From: Rhabdobacter roseus
Lineage (GTDB): Bacteria > Bacteroidota > Bacteroidia > Cytophagales > Spirosomataceae
Assembly (NCBI RefSeq): GCF_014202275.1
Contig: NZ_JACHGF010000001.1
Coordinates: forward strand, 992,001-1,056,000
Reading direction: 5' to 3'
Length of the DNA stretch: 64,000 bases
Positions 7,114 to 15,275 of this stretch are shown one piece after another. The first letter of the stretch is position 1. The number at the start of each line of letters is the position of its first letter. The notes under the pieces were generated by a model. That model was not told where the DNA came from. It saw only the letters and a program-made list of their open reading frames with translations, and did not search any database. The position numbers and the translations under genes are program-made.

Positions 7114-8976
7114 TTAATCCAATACAAATTCTTCCTGCCAGTTGTCTTTCTCCTGCCACTCGGGCTGTTGACGTTTGTCAAAAATATAGTTGCCCACCAC
7201 CAAGTAGTCCATTTCGGTACGCATGAAGCATCGGTAGGCGTCGTTGGGGGTAGAGACGATCGGTTCGCCGCGCACGTTGAAGCTGGTATTGACCACCACG
7301 CCGTAGCCCGTCAGGTCCTTGAAGGCGTTGATGAGCTCCCAGTAGCGCGGGTTGGTTTCCTTATGGACCGTCTGAATACGCGCCGAGTAGTCGATGTGCG
7401 TAATGGAAGGCAAATCCGAGCGCAGGAAGTACAGCTTTTCGCGCAGGTCCAGGGAGTCGTAGCCAGCGGGCAACGCTTTCCGGCGGCTTTCGGCAACGGG
7501 ATGCACCAGCAACATGTAGGGCGAGATGCCACCGTAGTCGAAGTACTCGGCGCAATCCTCGGCCAGCACCGAGGGTGCAAAGGGTCGGAACGACTCCCGG
7601 TACTTGATCTTGAGGTTCAGTTTCTTTTGCATCTCCGAGTTTCGGGGGTCGCCCAGGATACTCCGTCCACCCAGGGCGCGCGGGCCAAATTCCATCCGCC
7701 CTTGTACCCAGCCCACCACATTTCCGGCGTCCAGCAGGCGGGCGGTGTCTTTACAAAGGTCCTTAAAATCGGCGTAGTAAGTATATACGGCCTGGTACTT
7801 CTTGGCTGTCAGCTCTACTTCCAGGTCCGAGAAGGTAGGCCCCAGGTAGGAGCCGTGCATGGCATCAGACTGCCACGTAATGGTACGCTCCTGCCCAAAG
7901 TAAATATGGTAAGCGGCTTGCGCGGCACCAAGCGCACCACCGGCATCACCCGCGGCGGGCTGTATGAATACTTCCTTAAAAATATTTTCTTTCTGGAGCT
8001 TGCCATTCGCTACGCAGTTGAGCGCTACCCCACCCGCCATGCACAGGTAGTCGGCACCCGTGAGGCGTTTGGCCTCTTTGGCCATGCGTACCACGGCTTC
8101 TTCCGTAACCCGCTGAATAGCCAGGCCCAGGTTACAATGTTCCTGCTCGAGGGTATCTTCCGGATTGCGCTTCTTAAAACCAAACAGAGCTTCCCATTTG
8201 TGCTCATTGACCATTTTCAGGCCCGTGGCGTAGTCGAAGTACTCCTGGTTGAGCCACACCGAACCGTCTTCCTTGAGCTCGATCAGTTCTTTGAGCATGA
8301 TGTCCACGTAGCGATCTACGTCGGGTGAGGTAGGATTTCCGTAGGGAGCCAAGCCCATGAGCTTGTATTCGCCCGAGTTGACCCGAAACCCCAGAAAGTA
8401 GGTAAACGCCGAATACAACAGCCCCAGGGAGTGGGGGAAGCGGAGCTCTTTCAGAATCGAAATATTTTTGCCTTCACCCAAACAAATGGAAGCCGTAGCC
8501 CACTCACCCACGCCATCGATGGTCAGGATGGCGGCTTTCTCGTAAGCCGACGGGTAGTAAGCGCTGGCCGCGTGCGAGAGGTGATGCTCAGGAAAAAGCA
8601 GCTTAACGGGTTTTTTCTTATCGTAGCCCAGCTTCACTAACTCTTCGTTGATGAGCCGTTTCAGAAACATTTTTTCCTTGATCCAGACCGGCATGGCCGT
8701 AATAAACGAGCGGATTCCCTTTGGCGCAAAGGCGTAGTAGGTTTCCAGGAGGCGCTCAAACTTCAGGAGCGGTTTATCATAAAAAACAATGGCATCGAGC
8801 TGATTGAGCGATACGCCACCGTATTCGAGGCAAAATTTGACGGCGTTGGATGGAAAGCCCGGATCGTGTTTCTTGCGGGTAAATCGCTCCTCTTGGGCGG
8901 CCGCCACAATTTCTCCATTGTCGATCAGAGCCGCGGCGGAGTCGTGGTAAAAAGCAGAGATGCCTAGTATTTTCAC
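7114..8976 (-). CDS. Carbamoyltransferase, NodU/CmcH/TobZ family
   Basis: 620 residues from a GTG start (MKILGISAFYHDSAAAL). The N-terminal half is the Kae1-like domain that makes carbamoyl-adenylate from carbamoyl phosphate and ATP: HDSAA at residues 11-15, HHLSHAASAYYPS near 130, and the metal/ATP loop CMAGGVALNCVANG near 320. The C-terminal YrdC-unrelated transfer domain carries GRMEFGPRALGGRSILGDPR near 425-445. The family transfers a carbamoyl group to sugar or antibiotic hydroxyls (NodU, CmcH, TobZ). Full length and all motifs intact. First gene of the cassette, with a good promoter at 9047-9077. The acceptor is unknown; the adjacent surface-glycan genes make a sugar plausible. Confidence 0.93.
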   Translation of the reverse strand: MKILGISAFYHDSAAALIDNGEIVAAAQEERFTRKKHDPGFPSNAVKFCLEYGGVSLNQLDAIVFYDKPLLKFERLLETYYAFAPKGIRSFITAMPVWIKEKMFLKRLINEELVKLGYDKKKPVKLLFPEHHLSHAASAYYPSAYEKAAILTIDGVGEWATASICLGEGKNISILKELRFPHSLGLLYSAFTYFLGFRVNSGEYKLMGLAPYGNPTSPDVDRYVDIMLKELIELKEDGSVWLNQEYFDYATGLKMVNEHKWEALFGFKKRNPEDTLEQEHCNLGLAIQRVTEEAVVRMAKEAKRLTGADYLCMAGGVALNCVANGKLQKENIFKEVFIQPAAGDAGGALGAAQAAYHIYFGQERTITWQSDAMHGSYLGPTFSDLEVELTAKKYQAVYTYYADFKDLCKDTARLLDAGNVVGWVQGRMEFGPRALGGRSILGDPRNSEMQKKLNLKIKYRESFRPFAPSVLAEDCAEYFDYGGISPYMLLVHPVAESRRKALPAGYDSLDLREKLYFLRSDLPSITHIDYSARIQTVHKETNPRYWELINAFKDLTGYGVVVNTSFNVRGEPIVSTPNDAYRCFMRTEMDYLVVGNYIFDKRQQPEWQEKDNWQEEFVLD

Positions 8977-9046
8977 TTATGCGAATAAATTAGTTTCAAA
9001 AATGAGGATATACACATTCAGTATTGAAGATCTGCATATTCAGCGA

Positions 9047-9077
9047 CAAAACTAGGCATAAGAACGTTAACTTCAAA
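9047..9077 (-). promoter_or_regulatory. Bacteroidota-type promoter for the carbamoyltransferase cassette
   Basis: Read on the - strand: TTTG (9077-9074), a 19-base spacer, then TAGTTTTG (9054-9047), a full match to the -33 TTTG / -7 TAnnTTTG promoter of this phylum. Transcription would start near 9040, giving a leader of about 65 bases. Confidence 0.7.
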
Positions 9078-9174
9078 TGTTCACTCGTTACCGAAAACTA
9101 ACTAAAGTACAAAAAGGGGAAACCAACGCAGGAAGTACCTGATTGAAATACTTTCTGGCTAGGTACCCATTGCA

Positions 9175-9215
9175 AAGCCCCATTCCGTAGTTGCTCACTA
9201 CCTGGAATGGGGCTT
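9175..9215 (-). terminator. Hairpin terminator for the SdrD-B-like gene
   Basis: 12-bp perfect outer stem (9175-9186 with 9204-9215) with a further GTAG/CTAC inner pairing, 24 bases after the - strand stop at 9239. The T tract is weak. Confidence 0.6.
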
Positions 9216-9238
9216 CGTGTATTATGGGAATGAGACGA

Positions 9239-12175
9239 TTACCGGCTACGTACTTTTTTCATAACGACGGGTACACAAATCAGTTTTACGTCGCCGCAGC
9301 CGCAATCAACCCGGCTGACGCTTACTAGCTCGTCGCGCGTGCAACCCGTAACGCTGTCAAAGAGCCGGATGGTGTAGGCTTGCGAGCCTTGCTCGGGATT
9401 AGCTACGTCGGCCAGAATAAGGCCTCCTTCGGGGATAGCCTGTGCAGCATCATGGATCGGTTCGCTGAAAGTACCTCCCAACGCCAGGTTGTACTGCTCG
9501 TCGGGACCATAGCCCGTGAGCTGAATTTTACCGTCATTCAGGCTGGTACTGCCCAGGCACGTCGGTGCCGTGATCATAGCCGTCGCGCTGGGAGCCGCTT
9601 TTACCGTTACTTTCATGGTATCGCGGCAGGTTTCGCTCTGCGCAAGTACGAAGTAGTAGTGCCCGGCTTCGGTCAGTCCCTCAATCAGCCCTTCGTTGTT
9701 GATGGTAGCGGCGGCCGGGTTGGTCCCCAGGGCTGCCCAACTGGCACCCGGTGCGGCGGGAGCTAGCTGCACCGAGGTAATACCGGCGCATACCGTGGTG
9801 TCGGCACCGGCATCGACCCAGCAGGAAATAAAGCCAGCGTCCAGGTTGGGATTATTTTGTCCGGGTGCCCCCGTCTGGACCGCAATGTAGGGATAGCCGT
9901 TGAGGCTGGTGGGGAGCTCGGTGGCCAGCTGGGCGTCGGAGTCGTTCAGGTCAGCGTGATCCCCTTCGCCGGTGTTGGTGGTCGTTAGTTTGTAGTAAGC
10001 CCCGTTGAGGCTAAGTACCTGGCTGGCTTTGTCAAATTGCGAAGCCGCACCATTGGTACCAAACACTACGTAGTAAGCTTTGTTGTAAGAAAGTACCGGC
10101 GAGCTGAAAAGGTATTGTCCGTTGGCGTCGGTTTGCGTGAGGGCTTCCAGGCTCCCGGCCTGGTTGTAAAGCGCCACCATGACGCCCGCCAGTGGGCTCT
10201 CGTCGGGGTCCTGCACACCATCCTGATCCGTATCCAGCCACACGCGGTTTCCGATCTGGATCGGGGCCGCCTCGCAAAGTACTTCGATGCTCCCCAGGCC
10301 GTTGGCGTTGCCCAGGTACTGAGCCTGCACGGGATCACCGGGTACAATGGGGTTACTATCGTAAAGTTCGTAAGCTTTGGAGCGGCTTCCGTCCTGGTTG
10401 CTAAACCACGCTACCCCGCCCGACCAGGTCGTGAAAGGCTCAATGACCCCCGCCAGTACTTCGTTGCCGCCGGGTACTACGGCGAGCCCTCCCATGAAGG
10501 TTTCCTGTTGCAGCGGGTTGCCCGAGTTAATGTCGCGGTACTCTTCGGCGTAGTAAAATTCGCCACCGCCCGGCCCCTGGCCATTTCCTACGCCCCCGAG
10601 GCTGCTCAGGCTACCGGAGGTACCGTTGTTTTCCAGCGCGTAGGTACCATCGGCATAGTACTGGGCGCGGAGGATGTCGCCCCCCACGTAGCCGCTGTAC
10701 CAACTGGTGGTGTCAGTGGCCATAATACCGCGCTGGTTGCGGCCGGTTTGGTGGCCGGTGCGGTCCATGAAACCCAGGATCAGCGAGCCGTCGGAATCAA
10801 AGGCAATGGACGAGAGAATGGGTTGCGGGCGGGAAATTCTATAAGTCGAAATACCGCTGCTAACGGAAAGGAGCGAAGTCGTAAAGGCACTCCAGTCGTC
10901 GGTCCAGGGCTCCCAGTATTCGCTCTGAAGTACCCCGGCGTGTACCCAGCCCTTGCGGTAATCCAAGGCAGTGCTGATGAGCGGGGTACTTGAAAACTGC
11001 GCCGTAGCCAGGTTGAATCGGTACACGTAGGCCCCCAGATTTTGGCGCGGCGTACCGAGTTCACTCGTCGTTGCATCACACACCAGCCCCACGTAGAGGG
11101 CGCCTTCGCGGTATTCCAGGGCCCAGGGACGTACTTCACCGCCTTCGCAGTTGGGAGAAGGTAGCGGGAATGACGCCACGTCGGCCGCCGTGAGCTGATT
11201 GCCCGGCTTGACCGGTGAGCCAATGGTAAGTTGTACCAGCGTTTTTTCGTATAAATTAATAAACCAAAGCGTTTTTTCGTCGGGCGAGATGGCCATGCCA
11301 CCCAGCCCTACTTTGCCCACCAGCCCGAAAGCGGCCGAGTCTACACTGGGTACTTTATAATCCGGGTTCAGGTCCCGGGTGAGCAGCAAGGTACTGTCTT
11401 CGGGACTACTCAGGCGCACAAATTGGCTTAAATCTACGTAGGGCGTCACTACGGGTGCCCCGCCGGACAAATCCACCGTATATACTCCTCCCAACCCTAA
11501 GGGACCCAGGCTGCTGTGGCGCTTCAGAAAGGCCGCCTGAAAAAGTTTTTTGTGTTGCCGTTGGTAAGCACCGCCCCACACGGTACCTAGCTGCCCGGCT
11601 ACCGCCAGCGGGCCGGGTACCATGCCCTGGCCCGTTGCGTTGGAGGGAAACCGGAAGAGCGTATTAAGTGAGGCGGCTCCGCTGCCACTGGCCGCGTCGC
11701 CTACCACGTAGCCGGGTGTCACCAGATCGGGCTGCTGAGTGTTGCAGTACATGAGCGGGTCGCTCAAGCCCAAATGAGCCGTCGTGGTGGGCGTCGTCAC
11801 GAACTGCACCGAGGAAGCATTGCTGATGCCCTGCATGCCGGAGTAAGACGCAAAGGGTAGTTCGCTGAACTCCAGACGTACCTTCAGGCCACCAGCTACG
11901 GTAAAACTGTAAGCACCGGTACTATCCGTGGTCGTGGCCAGGGTGGAGCCGTCGGCCAGGTAGGCGGTCACCTTCACGGCTTTCACGCCCGGTTCGGCAG
12001 GGCTCGTGGTCTGGCGAAGGCCGTCCCCGTTCATATCACGAAAAACGGAGCCGCTCAGCTGCGCATTGGCTACCAGCGTAGTAGCCAGCACGAGCCCGGT
12101 TACTAACCCTGCTTTTGGGGATAAAGCACTCAGGAGGTGCCGTAGAGGCTTTTTTAGATATAGATTTGTCTTCAT
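9239..12175 (-). CDS. Large secreted SdrD-B-like surface protein
   Basis: 978 residues from ATG 12175 (MKTNLYLKKPLRH); the longer frame to 12226 has no signal-like start. The signal peptide is long, ending near ATTLVANAQ. Directly after it lies an SdrD B-like/collagen-binding-B repeat (GSVFRDMNGDGLRQ), then about 480 residues of beta-propeller-like sequence (SPDEKTLWFINLYEKTLVQL, ALEYREGALYVGLVCDATT). A second SdrD-B domain starts near 640 (IGNRVWLDTDQDGVQDPDES). A Cys-rich, Ig-like region follows (DAGADTTVCAGITSVQLAPA). The end (CGCGDVKLICVPVVMKKVR) is not a classical T9SS sorting domain. It is probably a cell-surface adhesin or matrix protein. It has its own terminator. Confidence 0.82.
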   Translation of the reverse strand: MKTNLYLKKPLRHLLSALSPKAGLVTGLVLATTLVANAQLSGSVFRDMNGDGLRQTTSPAEPGVKAVKVTAYLADGSTLATTTDSTGAYSFTVAGGLKVRLEFSELPFASYSGMQGISNASSVQFVTTPTTTAHLGLSDPLMYCNTQQPDLVTPGYVVGDAASGSGAASLNTLFRFPSNATGQGMVPGPLAVAGQLGTVWGGAYQRQHKKLFQAAFLKRHSSLGPLGLGGVYTVDLSGGAPVVTPYVDLSQFVRLSSPEDSTLLLTRDLNPDYKVPSVDSAAFGLVGKVGLGGMAISPDEKTLWFINLYEKTLVQLTIGSPVKPGNQLTAADVASFPLPSPNCEGGEVRPWALEYREGALYVGLVCDATTSELGTPRQNLGAYVYRFNLATAQFSSTPLISTALDYRKGWVHAGVLQSEYWEPWTDDWSAFTTSLLSVSSGISTYRISRPQPILSSIAFDSDGSLILGFMDRTGHQTGRNQRGIMATDTTSWYSGYVGGDILRAQYYADGTYALENNGTSGSLSSLGGVGNGQGPGGGEFYYAEEYRDINSGNPLQQETFMGGLAVVPGGNEVLAGVIEPFTTWSGGVAWFSNQDGSRSKAYELYDSNPIVPGDPVQAQYLGNANGLGSIEVLCEAAPIQIGNRVWLDTDQDGVQDPDESPLAGVMVALYNQAGSLEALTQTDANGQYLFSSPVLSYNKAYYVVFGTNGAASQFDKASQVLSLNGAYYKLTTTNTGEGDHADLNDSDAQLATELPTSLNGYPYIAVQTGAPGQNNPNLDAGFISCWVDAGADTTVCAGITSVQLAPAAPGASWAALGTNPAAATINNEGLIEGLTEAGHYYFVLAQSETCRDTMKVTVKAAPSATAMITAPTCLGSTSLNDGKIQLTGYGPDEQYNLALGGTFSEPIHDAAQAIPEGGLILADVANPEQGSQAYTIRLFDSVTGCTRDELVSVSRVDCGCGDVKLICVPVVMKKVRSR

Positions 12176-12346
12176 TGGCAACAGTAACGTTTGCTTTCGG
12201 TTACTTCGAAGCGAAGACCGTGCCAATTTTCTTTTTATGGACTTTAATTACACCCTAAGTACCTCCGTCAGTTACTTGGGTGGGTCATGGTACTTTCCCC
12301 GCCCGAAGGTAGCCTGAAGTCCGTTTTTTTAGGTATGTTTGGAGCC

Positions 12347-13378
12347 ATGATGCTGAAGCACCAACCGCCCATCCACTCCCCCAGTACCTGGCAACGCGCT
12401 GGCTATGAGGTACACCTGTACACCCGAGCAGAAGTACCCAGGTACCTTTATTCGTTCACGCCTCTCCTGTACGCTACCTTACGGCACCTTCGTACGCAAG
12501 TTGTCGATACGCCTGTTTTTTTATTTTATTTGGTAGAAAAAGCCACGAGCAGGGTTGTTGGGTTAGTACACATAACCCAAGTAGGGCCCGCCGCTTACTC
12601 ACCCGTGAGGGCCCCCATCGGTGGGTTGCAGGGTAGTTTGTACGTTCCGGACGAAGGATGGCGGTTTTTGTTGGATTGCGTGGAGGCATGGGCACGAAGC
12701 CAGCAGATGCAATCGCTCACGCTCACCACGGCTCCGGCGGCTTACGCGCCCGGCCTGTTCCAAAAGCTGGACCAAATCTACACGCAGCAAAACTACCAGG
12801 TTGTAGAAGAGTGCCTGAGCCACCATATCCCGGTTGCTACGCCCGGCGTGGCGACGCCCGGCGTAACGACGCCCGACCTGGTAGCACAGCTGGCTCCGGC
12901 GGAGCGGCGGCGACTGCGCAAATGCCGCCGCGCGGGCTTTAGGGCTCAGCTGTGGCAGCAGCCTGACGTGGCCGTGGTGTATGGTTTTATAGAAAACAGC
13001 CGCCGCGCCAAGGGGTACCCTTTTTCCATGTCCGAGGCGGACTTTCACAGGCTTCTGAACCAACTACCCCAGGAGGTACTTGTTTTTACCGTTCGGGATG
13101 GAAGTACCCTGGTTTCGTTGACGGTGGCCATTCGGGTCAGCCCTATGATTTTGTACAACTTCTGCCCGGCCGATCACCCCGACTACCGTACCTACAGCCC
13201 CACCGTGATGCTCACCGAGGCCCTGTATCGCTACGCCTGGCAGCACGGCATGACGCTGCTCGACCTGGGTACTTCCGCCGATCACCTGGGCGCACCGAAG
13301 CCCGGTTTGATACGCTTCAAAGAGCGCCTGGGCGGCGTCGCATCGAGCAAGAAAACGTACTGGAAGGAGCTGAGGTAG
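12347..13378 (+). CDS. FemAB/GNAT-like acyltransferase of the glycan locus
   Basis: About 343 residues from ATG 12347; ATGs at 12287 and 12335 are possible longer starts. The C-terminal half (residues about 170-340) resembles the GNAT fold of FemAB/BioF2-type enzymes: LAPAERRRLRKCRRAGF, a segment FTVRDGSTLVSLTVAIRV, then YNFCPADHPDYRTYSPTVMLTEALYRYAWQHGMTLLDLGTS with the terminal RFKERLGG motif. These enzymes transfer aminoacyl or acyl groups, often to cell-envelope precursors or sugars. It is the first + strand gene of the polysaccharide region and converges with the next gene. A 15-base tandem repeat inserts a VATPGVATPGVTTPD loop before the second half. Confidence 0.68.
   Translation: MMLKHQPPIHSPSTWQRAGYEVHLYTRAEVPRYLYSFTPLLYATLRHLRTQVVDTPVFLFYLVEKATSRVVGLVHITQVGPAAYSPVRAPIGGLQGSLYVPDEGWRFLLDCVEAWARSQQMQSLTLTTAPAAYAPGLFQKLDQIYTQQNYQVVEECLSHHIPVATPGVATPGVTTPDLVAQLAPAERRRLRKCRRAGFRAQLWQQPDVAVVYGFIENSRRAKGYPFSMSEADFHRLLNQLPQEVLVFTVRDGSTLVSLTVAIRVSPMILYNFCPADHPDYRTYSPTVMLTEALYRYAWQHGMTLLDLGTSADHLGAPKPGLIRFKERLGGVASSKKTYWKELR
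12833..12877 (+). repeat. Three tandem 15-base units inside the acyltransferase gene
   Basis: Units at 12833-12847, 12848-12862 and 12863-12877 encode VATPG-VATPG-VTTPD, a Pro/Thr linker between the two halves of the protein. Being in-frame (15 bases), copy changes would only alter linker length. Confidence 0.8.
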
Positions 13379-13382
13379 GTAC

Positions 13383-14024
13383 CTAAATGTCCAAGCAGTT
13401 ACCGTCTCGATAGAATACCGAGGTACATGAATTGATACTCACGATGGGTGTCATCCCGCGGAAATCCAGGCAGCGGAAGCCTTGCTGCTGCAGGTACTCC
13501 CGGGCGGGCTGGTAGATTTCCCGCTCCGAATTGTCCAGGATAAGTACCCCGTCGGGCGTGAGGTAGTTGATGGCGTAGCGCGCGCAGTCTACCCGCTGGC
13601 GGCCGTCGACCACTACTATATGGTACTTTTTCCCTTCCAGCGCCACCGCCTGCACGTAGGGGTTGCCCAGCGGCTTTTCGATCAGCCTGGCGTTTTGGGG
13701 TAGTTGGGGTGCTACGATCTTGATCCAGTCGGTATCGTGCTCTACGGCGGCAATGTGCTGCACCCGCTGGGCGTACCAACGCGTGGAGTTGCCGGAGCCG
13801 TATTCAAATACCTCGAAGTGAGCCTTGATTCGGGGCTCGATAAAGTACAAAAAAGGGTAGCTGTACCACGGAATGGGCTGTCCCTGCGCATCGACCGGGC
13901 GCTTGGTTTGGAAGCTCCGAAACCAGCCGTCGTCCCGCAGGCCGCTGGCCAGGTGCAGTTGTAGCGCCCCGCCCATTCCCAGCGCGTTGAGGAGCGCCCA
14001 AACTTGTTGTTTTACTTTTTTCAC
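13383..14024 (-). CDS. Class I SAM-dependent methyltransferase-like protein
   Basis: 213 residues, GTG start (MKKVKQQVWALLNALG). A Rossmann methyltransferase core is visible: FEVFEYGSGNSTRWYAQRVQHIAAVEHD (glycine loop and the acidic end of strand 2), YHIVVVDGRQRVDCARYA (strand 4) and LTPDGVLILDNSERE (strand 5). It ends in the window's polysaccharide region, convergent with the FemAB-like gene with only four bases (GTAC) between the stop codons. The substrate is likely a sugar or lipid of the surface glycan; this is inferred from context only. Confidence 0.7.
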   Translation of the reverse strand: MKKVKQQVWALLNALGMGGALQLHLASGLRDDGWFRSFQTKRPVDAQGQPIPWYSYPFLYFIEPRIKAHFEVFEYGSGNSTRWYAQRVQHIAAVEHDTDWIKIVAPQLPQNARLIEKPLGNPYVQAVALEGKKYHIVVVDGRQRVDCARYAINYLTPDGVLILDNSEREIYQPAREYLQQQGFRCLDFRGMTPIVSINSCTSVFYRDGNCLDI

Positions 14025-14075
14025 AAACTCTATTTTTCTAAAAAAATAAATAGGTACCTGTACTTTTTTGCCAAG

Positions 14076-15176
14076 CTACCCCAAATACAGCCCCGCCAGT
14101 ACTTCCACGATGCGCCCGGCGGCCTGGCCGTCCCAGAGGGGAGGTACTTCGCCCTTTTTGGCGTTACCAGCCAGGATGGTGAGCAGGTGCTCGTGTACGG
14201 TGGTGGGGTCGAGGTCGCGCAGGAGGTAGTTGGTACCCAGCTCCACGGTCACGGGACGCTCGGTGGAGTCGCGGAAGGTGAGGCAGGGTACTTTGAGGTA
14301 GGTCGTTTCTTCCTGAATCCCGCCCGAGTCGGTGATGATGAGCGCGGCGTTTTCCATCAGGTGCAAAAACTCCAGGTACCCCTGCGGCTCCATCAGGTGC
14401 AGGTTGGGCAGGGCGTCCAGCTCCGTTTTTAAACCAAATTTCTCCAGATTGGAAAGCGTGCGCGGGTGAATCGGGAAAAGTACCTGCTTATGCGCCACGG
14501 TATTCTTCACGATCTGGACGATGCTCCGCAGCCCGGCTTCGTGGTCGACGTTGGCCGGGCGGTGCATGGTCATGAGCACGTAGGAGTGGGGCGCTACGCC
14601 GAGGGCGGGGAGCAGATTCAAAGACCGGGCTTTGGGTAGGTAGTACACCAGGGAGTCGATCATGACGTTGCCCACCAGGAACACTTTTTGGTCGGGCACA
14701 GATTCTCGCTTCAGGTTTTCCAGCCCGGCCGCTTCCGTCACGAAGAGGTAGTCCGAGAGGCTGTCGGTGAGGATGCGGTTGAGCTCCTCGGGCATCCGGC
14801 GGTCGCCGCTGCGCAAGCCGGCCTCCACGTGTAGCACCGGCAGGTGCTCCTTGGCGGCTACCAGCGCGCAGGCCAGCGTGGAGTTGACATCACCTACTAC
14901 CAGCACGGCGTCGGGTTTCTCCGCGCTAAGTACCTGCTCAAACTCCAGCATGACGCGGGCCGTTTGCTGGGTGTGGCTGCCGCCGCCTACGCCCAGGAAG
15001 TAGTGGGGGCGGGGGAGCTCTAATTGCTCAAAAAAAACGTCCGACATGCGGGCGTCGTAGTGCTGGCCGGTATGGACAATCTTGGATTCGAAGCCGCCAT
15101 GCTGGCCAAAAGCCCGGTGCAGCGGGGCTACTTTCATGAAATTGGGGCGAGCCCCCACGACGTTCAGGATTTTCAC
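14076..15176 (-). CDS. wecB: UDP-N-acetylglucosamine 2-epimerase (non-hydrolysing)
   Basis: 366 residues from GTG 15176. Converts UDP-GlcNAc to UDP-ManNAc in the cytoplasm for surface polysaccharide synthesis. Family signatures are all present in order: VGARPNFMKVAPL (residues 7-19), HTGQHYD, VVGDVNSTLACALVA, HVEAGLRSGDRRMPEELNR with the catalytic acidic residues, MTMHRPANVD and ITDSGGIQEE near the C-terminus. Length is typical. It is transcribed divergently from the flippase gene, 99 bases away, so a shared control region is possible. No dehydrogenase partner (WecC) is in the window. Confidence 0.94.
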   Translation of the reverse strand: MKILNVVGARPNFMKVAPLHRAFGQHGGFESKIVHTGQHYDARMSDVFFEQLELPRPHYFLGVGGGSHTQQTARVMLEFEQVLSAEKPDAVLVVGDVNSTLACALVAAKEHLPVLHVEAGLRSGDRRMPEELNRILTDSLSDYLFVTEAAGLENLKRESVPDQKVFLVGNVMIDSLVYYLPKARSLNLLPALGVAPHSYVLMTMHRPANVDHEAGLRSIVQIVKNTVAHKQVLFPIHPRTLSNLEKFGLKTELDALPNLHLMEPQGYLEFLHLMENAALIITDSGGIQEETTYLKVPCLTFRDSTERPVTVELGTNYLLRDLDPTTVHEHLLTILAGNAKKGEVPPLWDGQAAGRIVEVLAGLYLG

Positions 15177-15275
15177 TATCAGAGGTACTTAGGTTGGGAT
15201 ACAACGCGCCAAAGTTAGGCTATTTTGCGCTTTTTGTCGTATTTCGCTGCTTTTATCACGTAGCCTGTTCCTCCC

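Noticed and set aside
7072-8328. 418-codon + strand frame across the carbamoyltransferase
   Set aside because: Antisense shadow of a gene with all family motifs; its own translation shows no motif.
12833-12877. Phase-variation repeat
   Set aside because: Three 15-base in-frame units cannot shift the frame; copy changes only alter a linker.
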